Source: Gnetum montanum (Eukaryota > Streptophyta > Gnetopsida > Gnetales > Gnetaceae). From it: 62,000 bases of DNA. The notes under the pieces are model-generated. The model was not told where the DNA came from and did no database searches. It saw nothing but the letters and a program-made list of their open reading frames with translations. How positions within the stretch are numbered: position 1 is the stretch's first letter; every line of letters begins with the position of its first letter. The DNA lies in assembly GCA_015680685.1 (NCBI GenBank), contig MNCI01006585.1:402479-464478 (forward strand). The letters run 5' to 3'. This document shows, one piece after another, positions 44,857 through 54,907 of this stretch. Both the position numbers and the translations under genes were made by a program.

Positions 44857-44935
44857 CTTTTCTTATGAATGAAGACCCAAAAGATCTATTGGACAAACAT
44901 TATATTTGTTTTATAAACTTTAAAACAAAATAGAA
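44848..44935 (-). pseudogene. LINE 3'-UTR piece abutting a longer LINE
   Basis: The sequence 'aaaatgaagcttttcttatg' to 'aaactttaaaacaaaatag' is a second LINE 3' end directly next to the 3' end of the LINE at 44936. It may be a remnant of an older LINE that served as target. Confidence 0.6.
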
Positions 44936-45021
44936 TAAAATGAAGCTTTATTATGTCTAAAGATCTATAGGATCTATTAGATAGATATTACATTTTCATG
45001 AAAAACAAAGATAGGCTCTAC

Positions 45022-45215
45022 AAATTGACCAATTCCTAATAGGGGCATTAAGAACAAATCATATAGGCTTTTTGTTGTAACATCATAATGTTGTTTCAAA
45101 TAGGTAGTCATAGCACAAGAATTGACTAATCTCCAACTGGGGCATCAAAAACAAATCATATAGGCTTTTTGTTGTAACATTATAATGTTGTCTTAAATAG
45201 CTAGTCATAGCACAA
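45022..45215 (-). repeat. Tandem duplication of about 98 bp in the LINE 3' end
   Basis: Two adjacent units share 'aaatcatataggctttttgt', 'tgtaacat' and 'agtcatagcacaag'. The copies at 40297 and 43608 have one unit only, so this arose in this copy or its lineage. Confidence 0.75.
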
Positions 45216-45605
45216 GAAAGAAACATATGTAACTCATCTTCAAGGGCTCTTGATATGCACAACTTACAAATGCATTGTTCTTGGGAGAGTTGAATCCATC
45301 ATCTGCTTTTAATTCTAAGATGATGAGAACTTAAATGAAGCTTGCTGGTAGCATTTTGATACTTGATGGGAACAGTAGCTAAGGGATAGTGAGCTTCTAC
45401 ATCTAGTTTATCACATCTTATGGTTGACTAGTTGGTGAATGTGCTTAGGATTGTGTGAAACCTTTTGCTTGACAAGTTGGTGAATATGCTTAAGATTTTG
45501 CTACACATCCTTTGAAGAGATATTCCATTTTCTCAACCATTGCATCCCCTGAGAATACCAACCATGATTTCACGAATCCTTAAGAACTACTTTAGAGAAT
45601 TTGTC

Positions 45606-46870
45606 TTACCTTGAGATATGTAAGCTATGAGTGTATGTAATGAATTGACACAAGGCATCTACTTCTAAAGGTGATAAATCACATTCACATAATAATATTG
45701 AGTAAAGTGTTTGCATCTTCACCTTTAACTCACTGTGAAGAAAATTTTTTTGCACTCTTTTAATATATTTCCAAAGTTTAGCACTAAGTTTAGGTCCCCA
45801 AACAACACATCTATACAATACAATAGGATAGATGATAGTTTGAAAAATTTGTTTTGTGAGCTTCCAAGCCCAAAGGCCTAAATCCTTACACTTATTTTTA
45901 AAAGCATATAGAGCCTTTGAAAGCTCATGATATTTTTCTTTGTTGCACTTCCCACACATATAATTTTTTATATAAATAAGACCCAAATATTTAAAAGAAT
46001 CTACTATTTGCACATTTGTACTTTCGAAACAAAAATTATAATAGTTATTTCTGGTATCGAAGATCATCAATTTGGTTTTATCTATTTTCACTTGAAAATC
46101 AAATGAATGACAACCAATTTTGCATACTTTTTGTAGTAATAGAAATCAAGGCAACATCATCTAAATATAAAAGAAGATTCACTGCTTAGGATCTAAGTTT
46201 GATAACATGACTATCTTTCCCATTGCATAACTATTCCTTCCTTTTATCAATAAAGACAACAAAGAGAGTTGAGAAAAGTGGACAACCTTGCTTAACTCTA
46301 ATTTTGCTTTGGAATTGAAATTTTTTGTTTGAATTGTTGTATGTGATTTCAATAATCACTTCCTCGTACAATTGTTAAGTTGTTGTCTAAAGGGATGACA
46401 ATTTTATGCAAGCACAACCATAGGTTTATATGAATCATTAAATCATATGCATTTACAAAATAAATAAAACCTTTTTTATTAGGCATTTTTGCAAGCTTCA
46501 TGCAGTGTCTAAGAGTCACCAAGTGATCAATAGTAGAGTGATTTTGTTCGAAACCTACTTGACATCTTGTCCTGACCTAGTTACTGTTAGCCCAAGAATT
46601 GATTCTCTTTTCTATTAGAGTACCTAACAACTTAGCAAAAATATTACTCACAATGATCATTCAATAATTGTTCAAATTATTCTTATCCCCCTTTTTATAT
46701 AACAATATAGCTTTACTAGTTTTCCAATGTTGATTCAATCCTTGCTCCATTGCTAAATTTAATTTATGTCAAATTTTTTTATGAATTAAATCCTACCCAC
46801 TTTAATAATTTTGCATATAAACCATCTAAATCTACAGCTTTGCTAGATGCTAGCTTTTTAATACCTTTTG
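45606..46870 (-). pseudogene. LINE reverse transcriptase and C-terminal part
   Basis: RT segments in order: LASSKAVDLDGLYAKLLK (near 46800-46850), FEQNHSTIDHLVTLRHC (near 46500-46560), VKQGCPLFSTLFVVFID (near 46230-46300) and the catalytic YLDDVALIS (about 46143-46170, usually YADD). The open part 45606-46091 has KIDKTKLMIFDTRNN, VDSFKYLGLIY and VLYRCVVWGPKL, typical of the region after RT. Frameshifts and stops break it. Confidence 0.78.
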
Positions 46871-47399
46871 GGACTTATTGAAGAGTAAATTGGAGATGTG
46901 CTTGCTGTACAATAGTAATAGAACTATCATCGTGGCCTGTAAATAGCTTATTGTAAAATGAGCAAATATCTTCAAAAGAAAAATTAAATAATTAAAAGGC
47001 ACTATCACAAAAACATTACCAAAATTGTCTAGGTTTTTTTTCTTAGTTTTATAAGCAAAATATGCCTTAACTAAACTTTGTTTGTGACTCTTATTTGCAT
47101 TCTTAATATTCTACCTAGCATACATGCAATCCTCATGAAACCAAGTCTTTTAAACACCTTGTTGTTGTGAATACACAACTTGCTTAGCTACTGTAAGCAA
47201 AATTTGTTTAAGCTCCTTATGTTGTCTTTGAAAAGCCCATTTGTTATATGCTACATTCATATATTTTTCCTTGATTGCTGAGGTGAGTCTGCATTGGTAT
47301 TTTTTTTTTATTCTTATTTTTTGTTGTCTGAGAAACAATTGGAATTTACAACAAAAACTCAACATGATGATGGCAAGACTCTACTAAACCTTCTCCAAC

Positions 47400-48110
47400 T
47401 TTCAACTCCTTAATAAAATCAATATCTTCATAAGAACATAAAAGCAAATCAATGCAAGAGTTATCTTGAGGTCTTGTAAAGTAAATGATGAAGATTAAGG
47501 GAATCTAGTAAATCCATTGTAAATTAGAAGATCAAACATTTTTGTTTATTTGAATAATTGTTAGCCTAGTGCCATCTATAGAATGTTGGGTCTAGTTTTA
47601 ATCTTTAACAATATCTAAACTACCAACACTATGTTGCCATTGAATAATTTTTGTTTGCTTTGAACCTATCCTTGCATTAAAATCTCCACAAAAAAATACT
47701 AAGCCTTTTGTTGTAAATTTTACAATATTTCTGCCTAAGAACTAAAAAGGATGATTACGAGAATCATATAATATAGCATCTCTAGGAGCAAAATAACATA
47801 CATTAAGGAATGCACAACCATGTTGACATAAGAGTTTTAGCCAAACATATTGTTTATGATTATTAATTTTTTTCTAAAAGCACACAATTTTCAAGAGATT
47901 TCTTCACTAGCACTACAATGCCTCTAGAAGGTCTGCCTCTTCGTCCTACTCTTGTATTCTTTGCAACAAATTTCATAAATCTAGGAACTACAAAATCTAT
48001 AGAACCAACATCTTCCCAAGTTTCAACAAAATCAAAAATATCAAAGCTATAAAAAAAACTAATACTAGTCATAGAAACAACTTTATTTGCAATTCCACCA
48101 TCAATGTTAA
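47400..48110 (-). pseudogene. LINE endonuclease domain
   Basis: An APE-like endonuclease is indicated by DIFDFVETWEDVGSIDF (near 48010-48045, with the catalytic-type Glu), then RRGRPSRGIVVLVKKSLENC, and CGDFNARIGS at 47662-47695. In LINEs this domain nicks the target DNA. Stops interrupt the stretch. Confidence 0.75.
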
Positions 48111-48239
48111 AAAACCCATACTTTAAAGGGCTTATACATTTTTTGAATAATTTTTGGAATATTGCTTATTTGTAATGATTGCCACATTGTTAGCATTTAG
48201 GTATACTACCAAATGGTGTTCATGAGCTACCTTAACCTT

Positions 48240-48720
48240 TTTCCATTATTTAGCCCTTTCTGCAAGTTCTTTTCGAGTAAGATCCTCATTTATCTAAATG
48301 TTTTTTCCATTTTTATTTGCTTTATATGGTTTTGATGTTTGCAAATATGCACTCTATCTTCTACATCATGAAACTTAACAATTACATGGTGGGACTTTTC
48401 ATGTCGTTCACCTGGAACCCTAAAAACTTTATGAATTTTTGAAGAAGTTATATGCCTATCATTTATAAGTTTTCTAACTTTCTTAAGTAAAGTTTCATTT
48501 GTTTCACCCTTTGTCTCTTGGGATACCCACAAAACACAAATTTTTTTACTTTGCTTTTTTTTCATCTTGCTCTTTCAAAGCTTTTGTGATCACAAATTTT
48601 GTGTTTGTCTTTGTTCTTTCAAGATTAGATTTATTTTTATTTTCTCCACGTTGGCTTCAAGTTCTACTAATTTCAGTAAAATTTGTTCATTATCCTTTGG
48701 AGCAAAACTAATCTTCTTTT
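48240..48720 (-). pseudogene. LINE ORF1-like protein: coiled coil plus RNA-binding-like domain
   Basis: A heptad-like stretch (LLKLVELEANVEKIKINL, about 48620-48690) precedes a globular part. That part includes KKICVLWVSQETKGETNE, KIHKVFRVPGERHEKSHH, VIVKFHDVEDRVHICK and then INEDLTRKELAERAK. This order (coiled coil, RRM-like fold, small C-terminal domain ending in a DLT-like motif) resembles L1-type ORF1 proteins, which bind the LINE RNA. The comparison is from memory of the family layout. A short gap separates it from endonuclease. Confidence 0.55.
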
Positions 48721-48900
48721 TCCCTTAATGTTCTCTTCAAGGGTTGATATCCTTTAAAGAATTTCTTTGTTTCGTTCATGGATTTTATCCACCAATGCTA
48801 TTTTGCTAACCATATACTCCTATTACATAATTGGAATTCCTTTGAAAACAATTAAATTTACAGATATTTTTTGTATGCCTTGTGATGATGTCATAATAAA

Positions 48901-49124
48901 ACTTGCAAATTTCTTTAGTAGATGACCCAATCTCTTTGGCAACAAATCCACACTCATAAAATATCAATCAATCTAGCTTACCTCTAACTACCCTTCCTAT
49001 TGTTTCAAATCAAATCAATATTCAATGCTAAAACCCTCACTGTGAAACCCCATGTTGCCACAAATCAAAGCTAAAATCCTCACTGCTAAAACCCTCAACA
49101 AAGTGGCTTATTAATACTAGATGT
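48901..49124. other. Short intergenic stretch
   Basis: No gene is seen. A small repeat 'gctaaaaccctcact' recurs near 49027 and 49083. Confidence 0.4.
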
Positions 49125-49335
49125 AACAAAAAAAAGATCATATTAGACCCTTTTTTGTGATATTATACTTTTGTCTTAAATGTTCAATTTGAGGAAAACT
49201 AAGAAGAACATGCTACTTATCCTCAAGATCTCTTAAACCACATAGCCTACACATGTGTGCTTATCTAGGAATTTGCATCCACCTTCCAAAATAATGTAAT
49301 ATTTCAACAAAGAAAAGAATGTAAAGCACATTCTC
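49125..49335 (-). pseudogene. LINE 3'-end fragment
   Basis: The pattern 'ctcaagatctcttaaaccac' with a C-x2-C codon pair matches the Cys/His tail of the LINE at 49548-49905. It is more similar to that copy than to the long LINE. Confidence 0.65.
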
Positions 49336-49339
49336 AAAT

Positions 49340-49558
49340 GAATGCAACTAGTAGGTTCATTCAATGTTGGATTAATATTTACAAGTTAGATTCAATAATG
49401 CCACAGTGTTTGTAATCAACTTGTGTGGAAGAAAGTATGGAGCTCAAAATCTTAATATTATATCAATTCATATTGAATCCCAAATTTTCATGTTTATTTT
49501 TGGTGTAGGGCCATGATATAGGTGTTTTCCCCCTTTTTGTTTTTAAGCATAAACTAAA
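49340..49558. repeat. Unclassified interspersed repeat, copy 2
   Basis: Partner of 44626-44856 (see there). It is again directly left of a LINE 3' end. Confidence 0.7.
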
Positions 49559-49905
49559 ACTGAGCCTTTGTTATATTAGAGACCCAAAGGAACTATTGGA
49601 TAGACATTATATTTGTTTCATGAAATTTAAATGACTTAAGAAAGTGGTAATACTAGATGTAACTAGAAAAGATCATATCAGACCCTTTTCTATGATATTA
49701 TATTTTTGTTTCAGTTTGAGAAGAACTAAGAAAAACATGCTGCTCATCCTCAAGATCTCTTAAACCACATAGTCTGCATGTGTATTCGCATGTAAGAATT
49801 TGCATCCATCTTCCAAAATAATGCAATATTTGAATAAAGAAAAGAATGTAAAACACATTCTTAAACAAATTCTTGATACCAATAGCATATAAGAAAAAGG
49901 CCACA
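49548..49905 (-). pseudogene. LINE 3'-end fragment
   Basis: The translated tail CRLCGLRDLEDEQHVFLS is the LINE C-terminal Cys/His motif, preceded by ILHYFGRWMQI. The 3' UTR begins near 49695 and runs to about 49548. It is 5' truncated. Confidence 0.75.
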
Positions 49906-50339
49906 CCGTTTTCTTGTAGACATGTTATATCATTATAAAGGGAATGTCAACTCAGCCCAAACATTGTACTGGCTAGTATATGTACACTAGTTGCTATCCT
50001 CAAGACATATCAAATGCAAGGAAACATAAAATGTGAAAAGAATAAAAGAATGTTAGTAATTCATTCTTTTGCCAGAAGTCTTGGAGTTTTCGTGGCTTGA
50101 CAAGATCGTGGATGCAATTACAATCTGTTTTTTGCATCATCTCTTAGCTTCCTTGTTTGTTATGTGCATTATTTTCTTCCTCCATAGTATGTTCAGTTTG
50201 GTTGAATGTTTCGAAGGTCAATGCATGCTGATAGAGCCGAAAAGTAATGATCAAAATGAAAACTGCCACAGATACCAAACAGTCAAAACAATTGCTTTAA
50301 GTAAATCCTTGCAGATCGATTTCATGCACAAGAAAATAC

Positions 50340-53300
50340 CTCCAACTAAGCGAGAAGAAATTGAGGACATTTTCCAAGCTAGTGCAGCTGCTACTACCAC
50401 CATAATTTTCTTGTGAGAACAGGCATTCCATAATTCCATGCCTCTCTCTATAACATGCTCACCTAAGTTGATGCAAACAGTAATTTAAGCATAAAATTTA
50501 AAAAGGAATTAATCATTAAATTGAAATGTCAAATTGAAAGACTTACCATACACATGCAACTGGTTAGAATAGCAACAATAAAATTTAGGGATGGTAAATG
50601 CAAGGAAAAATGCTGCATACAAAATCCTGTCAGCCGTGATGTCTCACATAATCACTGTATAAGGGACATAAGCAATCCTAGGCAAAGAGCATATCTTGTG
50701 TAAACAAATTACCTATTCTTATTAGAGTCCATACTGTCATTCTGTGTCCGCACTGAATCAAGATCCACAGTACCGCCGCTAACTGCAGTAATACACTTGT
50801 CATTTTAAAGAAACAATAAGCGTAGAAATGCAAGCAGTGTTCTTAAAATAAAAAACATGTTTCATAAAAAGTGGGGTACAATCTTAAGGTTGATCTTAAA
50901 ATCAAGAAAACTATCAGACAAACACCTTAAGAGTTGTGGAGGGCTCTCCTGAAAACATCTCTTTAGCTTTTGCTAGAAAAGCATTCACAAAAGGAAGAAT
51001 AATTCTTGCAACCTTCAATACATCATCTTCTGTAATTTCAAAATTTGCAGGACTAGGTTCCACTTCCATAATACCTCTGCATTTTTGATATACAGATGAT
51101 AAGTAAGCAAACCGCCTGAATTGAAAACAAAGCTGCATTTGTAGTTTAGGGATTAAACTTACCTGTAGAGAAATGACTTGTACAAGAAAACTGTTGCCAA
51201 ATAGACGAGGCTGATATACGAAGCAATTGTCACAAAACTGCCCAAAGAGGAGCACAAAAGGCAACAAACAAAGAAAATAGAATTAAACCATGTATCTTCA
51301 ATGTTTGTTTAGCTGGTATATACAACTAAATTCAATACCTGAATGGTATATCTTGGGTGAAACATGATGATAAAACACAGAACATTCCTGAACCAAACAG
51401 AAATGCAGACTTTGAAGTATCTCTCCACATGACCAAATCAGCTGAAAACATAAAATTTCCGTACAAACAAATCAGGCATTCAACCAAAAACAAGGTTATC
51501 TTTTTCAAGGGCATAAATGTATGACAAGAAACCATAAATTTATCACGTACTTGTATACTGACGCCAATCCATTGCCTGTGATGTCTCTGTAGCCTCTGTT
51601 GCTGATCCAATGCAATCAAATCCAATCATACAAACACTTAGATAACTTGAAATATAGTTAATGCAAAATTGGTGCTAGTGAACTGAAAAAGTTGGAGGTG
51701 TCAAAATTCAATATTTCGCTGCCCTTTAAGGATTTCAAGAATAAACTGCTATTAACCAATGTGGATCGGCTTAACTTCAATGTTATAGGGATTTGCTAGC
51801 AATTTGCTAACTAAATTGCTTATTGGCTTACAAAGAAATCATTGCTGGATAGTTATAAATTCGCTTCAAGGAGGGGCTACTATCTGGCTGAACTCATACA
51901 AATGGTGAAGCTAGCAAATCTAATCATACAAGGTCTTAGTCATTTGTTTGCTAGACGCCAGTGGAAATTCAGAAAAGATAAAACAAAACAACTTCATGAT
52001 TAAATTCACATCATGGAAAGTTTTTCAAACACTGTTCTCTAGTCGGCAAAGTAACATTTACCAAATTTTGAAACAAGAGGTTGCAGAGCCATACCCTTGA
52101 AAGTTACGTAAAATATTGTTCTTGTAGAACCTAACAACAGATTAAACAAAAAATGGGGAAATTTTCGGGTTACTGCCAACCCTTAAACAACTTTAATAAG
52201 GAGCCTAGGGTAAGAAGGAGGAGAATTGCAATTTGCATGCCAACATTTCAAGAACTTTAAGGCAGAGACTAACGCAAGAATTAGGTGAATTGCAGTTTGT
52301 CTGCCAGCCTAAAGTTATTGTCATGGTCTGAATTGATCTCTCTAATGCAAACCATATCACCGGTGCTTATTTTTTTGGGATAAATTTTGTCTAAATCGAA
52401 CTGTATAAAAGCTGCTCGTGAAACCCATGATTTTTGTGTGAACGAAAAATCTAAATAAGGATTTGGAAAATTCAATAATGCAAACTCAAATCATACTCAA
52501 AACAGTCTGTAACGACTTTACAAAGCAAACTTACAAGTATTGCTCATGTTTCTGTTGACTTTAAAGTTATTCCTAACCTTTAAAAAAAAAGCACACAAAA
52601 TCTAGAAGCCAGTAAATTCAAATATACAGCGTAAATAAAACCGAGTAAGTTCTTCTAAATTAAAGCTCAGACCAAAATCTTAGCCCAGTGTTGTTATTTT
52701 GACAAACAAGACTTTGGCGTGAACTAAAAAGGCGATTAAACACAAGTAGCATATTCTATTTTATGCTAACCCCCTGTTATCGCTGACCTCGTTGAATTGC
52801 AGTGCATATGGAAGCCACCATTTTTGCTTCCATTGATGTTTCTAAAAACTGTGCAGGTTAAAACTATTGTAGTTGGTGCCAATTTCCTATTTCTGATCAT
52901 CTCTGCAATGAAGAATTTGAGAATTGATCCTAGGCTAGATTAAACCACATTTTGTCACCATTAAGGCCACATGAATGAGCGGAAACCTTAAAAGTCTCTA
53001 TCAGTGAAATTCAAATTACAAACAAAAACCTGTAACCGCCATTCCAGAATTCAATGAAATAGTATTAAAAATAAACATCTCTTTCCAGAGGATAAGATTC
53101 ATACGAGAAAAACAAAAAAACTGCTGCTTGCCTTTCCTGGACTTCCTTTTGGAGGACGAAACCCGAGTAACCACCAGAGCCTCTGTTTCAGCGCCACGGC
53201 CATCTTTCTTGGAAGAAGAACCAGCAACGACATCATCTGCGGCAGCAGCCTTGCGCTTGTGCGGCCTCCCGGCGCCAGCCCTGGAAGGCGCACGCTTGGA

Positions 53301-53696
53301 AACCCTGGGCGTGGTAGGACTCTCGCAGATCTCGATGGCCAACCCTAGGCCGGCATCAAGAACCGCATTTTTCGATCTTCTCCGAGTAGACGTTCGTTTG
53401 GGAACATGCCTTTGCTGCTGCTGCACAATCGCCAAATTCGAATCCAAATTTGCGGATGAAGCGACATTTTCATTCACATTTGCAGTAGCGACAGCAAGAG
53501 CTCGGGCGGCTTCATCTGGCCGGAGAAGGCGCGGCGGGCGTGATACTAGTGCTGTTGCGGCTGCCGGCGATGAAGCCGTGGTTTTGTGTTTTCGAGCAGA
53601 TAAGGACGATCCAGAGGCTGCAGCATCTGCTTCAACAATGGCATCGTCCTCGTATGGTAGATTTGAATGCATGTTTTCATCATCGATTCTGCCCAT
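50340..53696 (-). CDS. Reticulon-like protein (RTNLB) gene, at least eight exons
   Basis: Coding exons on the minus strand are 53696-53132, 51601-51551, 51441-51339, 51237-51163, 51076-50926, 50782-50713, 50612-50547 and 50441-50340. The frame is kept throughout (about 395 codons). Exon 1 encodes a 188-residue Ala/Ser-rich, basic N-terminus with RTSTRRRSKN and an AT-hook-like GAGRPHKRK. The rest is a reticulon domain: DLVMWRDTSKSAFLFGSGMF, a first hydrophobic hairpin (CVLSSCFTQDIPF to YISLVYLATVFLY), a loop with EITEDDVLKVARIILPFVN and FSGEPSTTLK, then a second hairpin (LAAVLWILIQCG, IRIGAFFLAFTIPKFYCCYS). Reticulons shape tubular ER. Intron 1 (1,530 bp) has a GC donor, the others GT. I chose ATG 53696; another in-frame ATG at 53861 would add 55 residues. 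The last exon after 50340 is unresolved. Confidence 0.88.
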
Positions 53697-53930
53697 GGCT
53701 GTTGCTGCTGCTGCTGCTTCTTCTTCTTCTGTTGCAGAGCAGGGCTCTCGTTTCGTTTCTGGTAGGATGATGATGATGATGCAACTTATGTTGCTCTCTG
53801 GTTGCGTTGCTAATAGCAGTACAGAAGAGCTTACACAAATTGAAATGTTGCAGCGGGGCAACTTAACAACGGCTACGAACAGTGTCAGGTTTCAACGGTC
53901 GGATTTAAGGATTGCCCTTTCTGATTGAAT
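53697..53930 (-). promoter_or_regulatory. 5' untranslated region of the RTNLB gene
   Basis: Just upstream of the chosen ATG are short GAA and GCA trinucleotide runs (53700-53735) and an ATG/GAT run (53766-53780). The frame stays open up to an ATG at 53861, so part of this could be coding, but low complexity makes that less likely. No clear TATA box is seen. Confidence 0.45.
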
Positions 53931-54907
53931 GGTGACATTTTTCAGGGAAAGCTTCTGTTACGTGGAAATTACCTGGGCTTAAACGTAGGAATTCGTTTTC
54001 GAGAAGTGAGAGTTAATTATTAACTTTGAAATTATACTTTTCTCACGTCCAACAGTTTCTTGCTGTGAATTTTCATTCTAGGGTTGAGGTTGTAGAGATT
54101 TTCAGAGTCATGATAAGCTTCCTGTTGAAGAACGGGTCTAAGCTGACCCTGTCTTCACCATCCTTGGACCTCTCCAATGTATGAAGTGATGGATAGCTCT
54201 CATGTAAACGTTAGCTAACCATTCTAGTAAATCAAATAGTTGATATTGAGACTAAACCGGCTATTTTATTACATGGGGGGATAGTCATGATTCCTTAAAT
54301 AATATCTATATATTTTTCTTTCTATAGATTTAAGAGGATATCAAATCATTGAAGAGAGAGTCTAAGTGAAAAGCATAATAGTTTTGGCATGCCTTTTTAG
54401 GTTTTTATCCTTACAACCAATCTCGAAAAACCTTCCCTCTCGGGTAGGAAAAGGATCAAGCCTTATCCTTATTCATAAGTGCCATCGTGGGTTTTACTTC
54501 TTATTAAAGAGCTTCTTGTAAAGAGAAGGAGAAAACTCTCTCTATAAAAAGAATATTAATAAAAAATAAAGAACAAATAACAACAAAAGCCAATGATTTC
54601 CCATCCTTAAGCTTCCAAAATAAAAATAATAATAATTAATATTGTAGAAAACAAATTAATTGTTTAGTTTTAACTTTCACTGGGAGCTTTTTTACTTGAA
54701 ACTGTAGCTAAAAAGCCACATCTTTCAGGTATTTGACACCTAAAGAGAGGTCATCTTTATGCTTTTGCTATTAAAAAATAACTGCCCACCAAAGCTTCCA
54801 AATAGAGTAGAGAAATTCCAAATCTAAAGAAATGAAGTAGACAAAGTAAGTTGATTAGCAGGAATAACTTCATTGATGCTTAGTTAAGAGTTGTTACAAA
54901 TTCTAGA
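53931..54907. other. Intergenic sequence between RTNLB gene and copia-type element
   Basis: No gene is seen. A stretch at about 54370-54455 resembles 39955-40035. The gene's promoter should lie at the left edge. Confidence 0.45.

Larger units (their letters stand above)
44936..48900 (-). mobile_element. Degraded LINE with ORF1, endonuclease, RT and Cys/His tail
   Basis: In its own direction: an ORF1-like part (48240-48720), endonuclease (47400-48110), linker (47030-47365), reverse transcriptase (46050-46870), C-terminal part (45606-46091), Cys/His tail (45215-45300) and a 3' UTR ending near 44936. It is the longest LINE here but has many stops. The tail 'aataaagcttcattt' matches the shorter copies. 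The 5' end is uncertain. The RT pattern (VRQGCPL-type, YLDD, KTKLMIFDTRN) is distinct from the RTE remnant at 13970. Confidence 0.8.

Noticed and set aside
53128-53928. 266-codon frame on the plus strand opposite RTNLB exon 1
   Set aside because: It arises from GC-rich, Ala/Ser-rich low-complexity sequence of the sense exon; the sense strand has splice sites and a reticulon domain.
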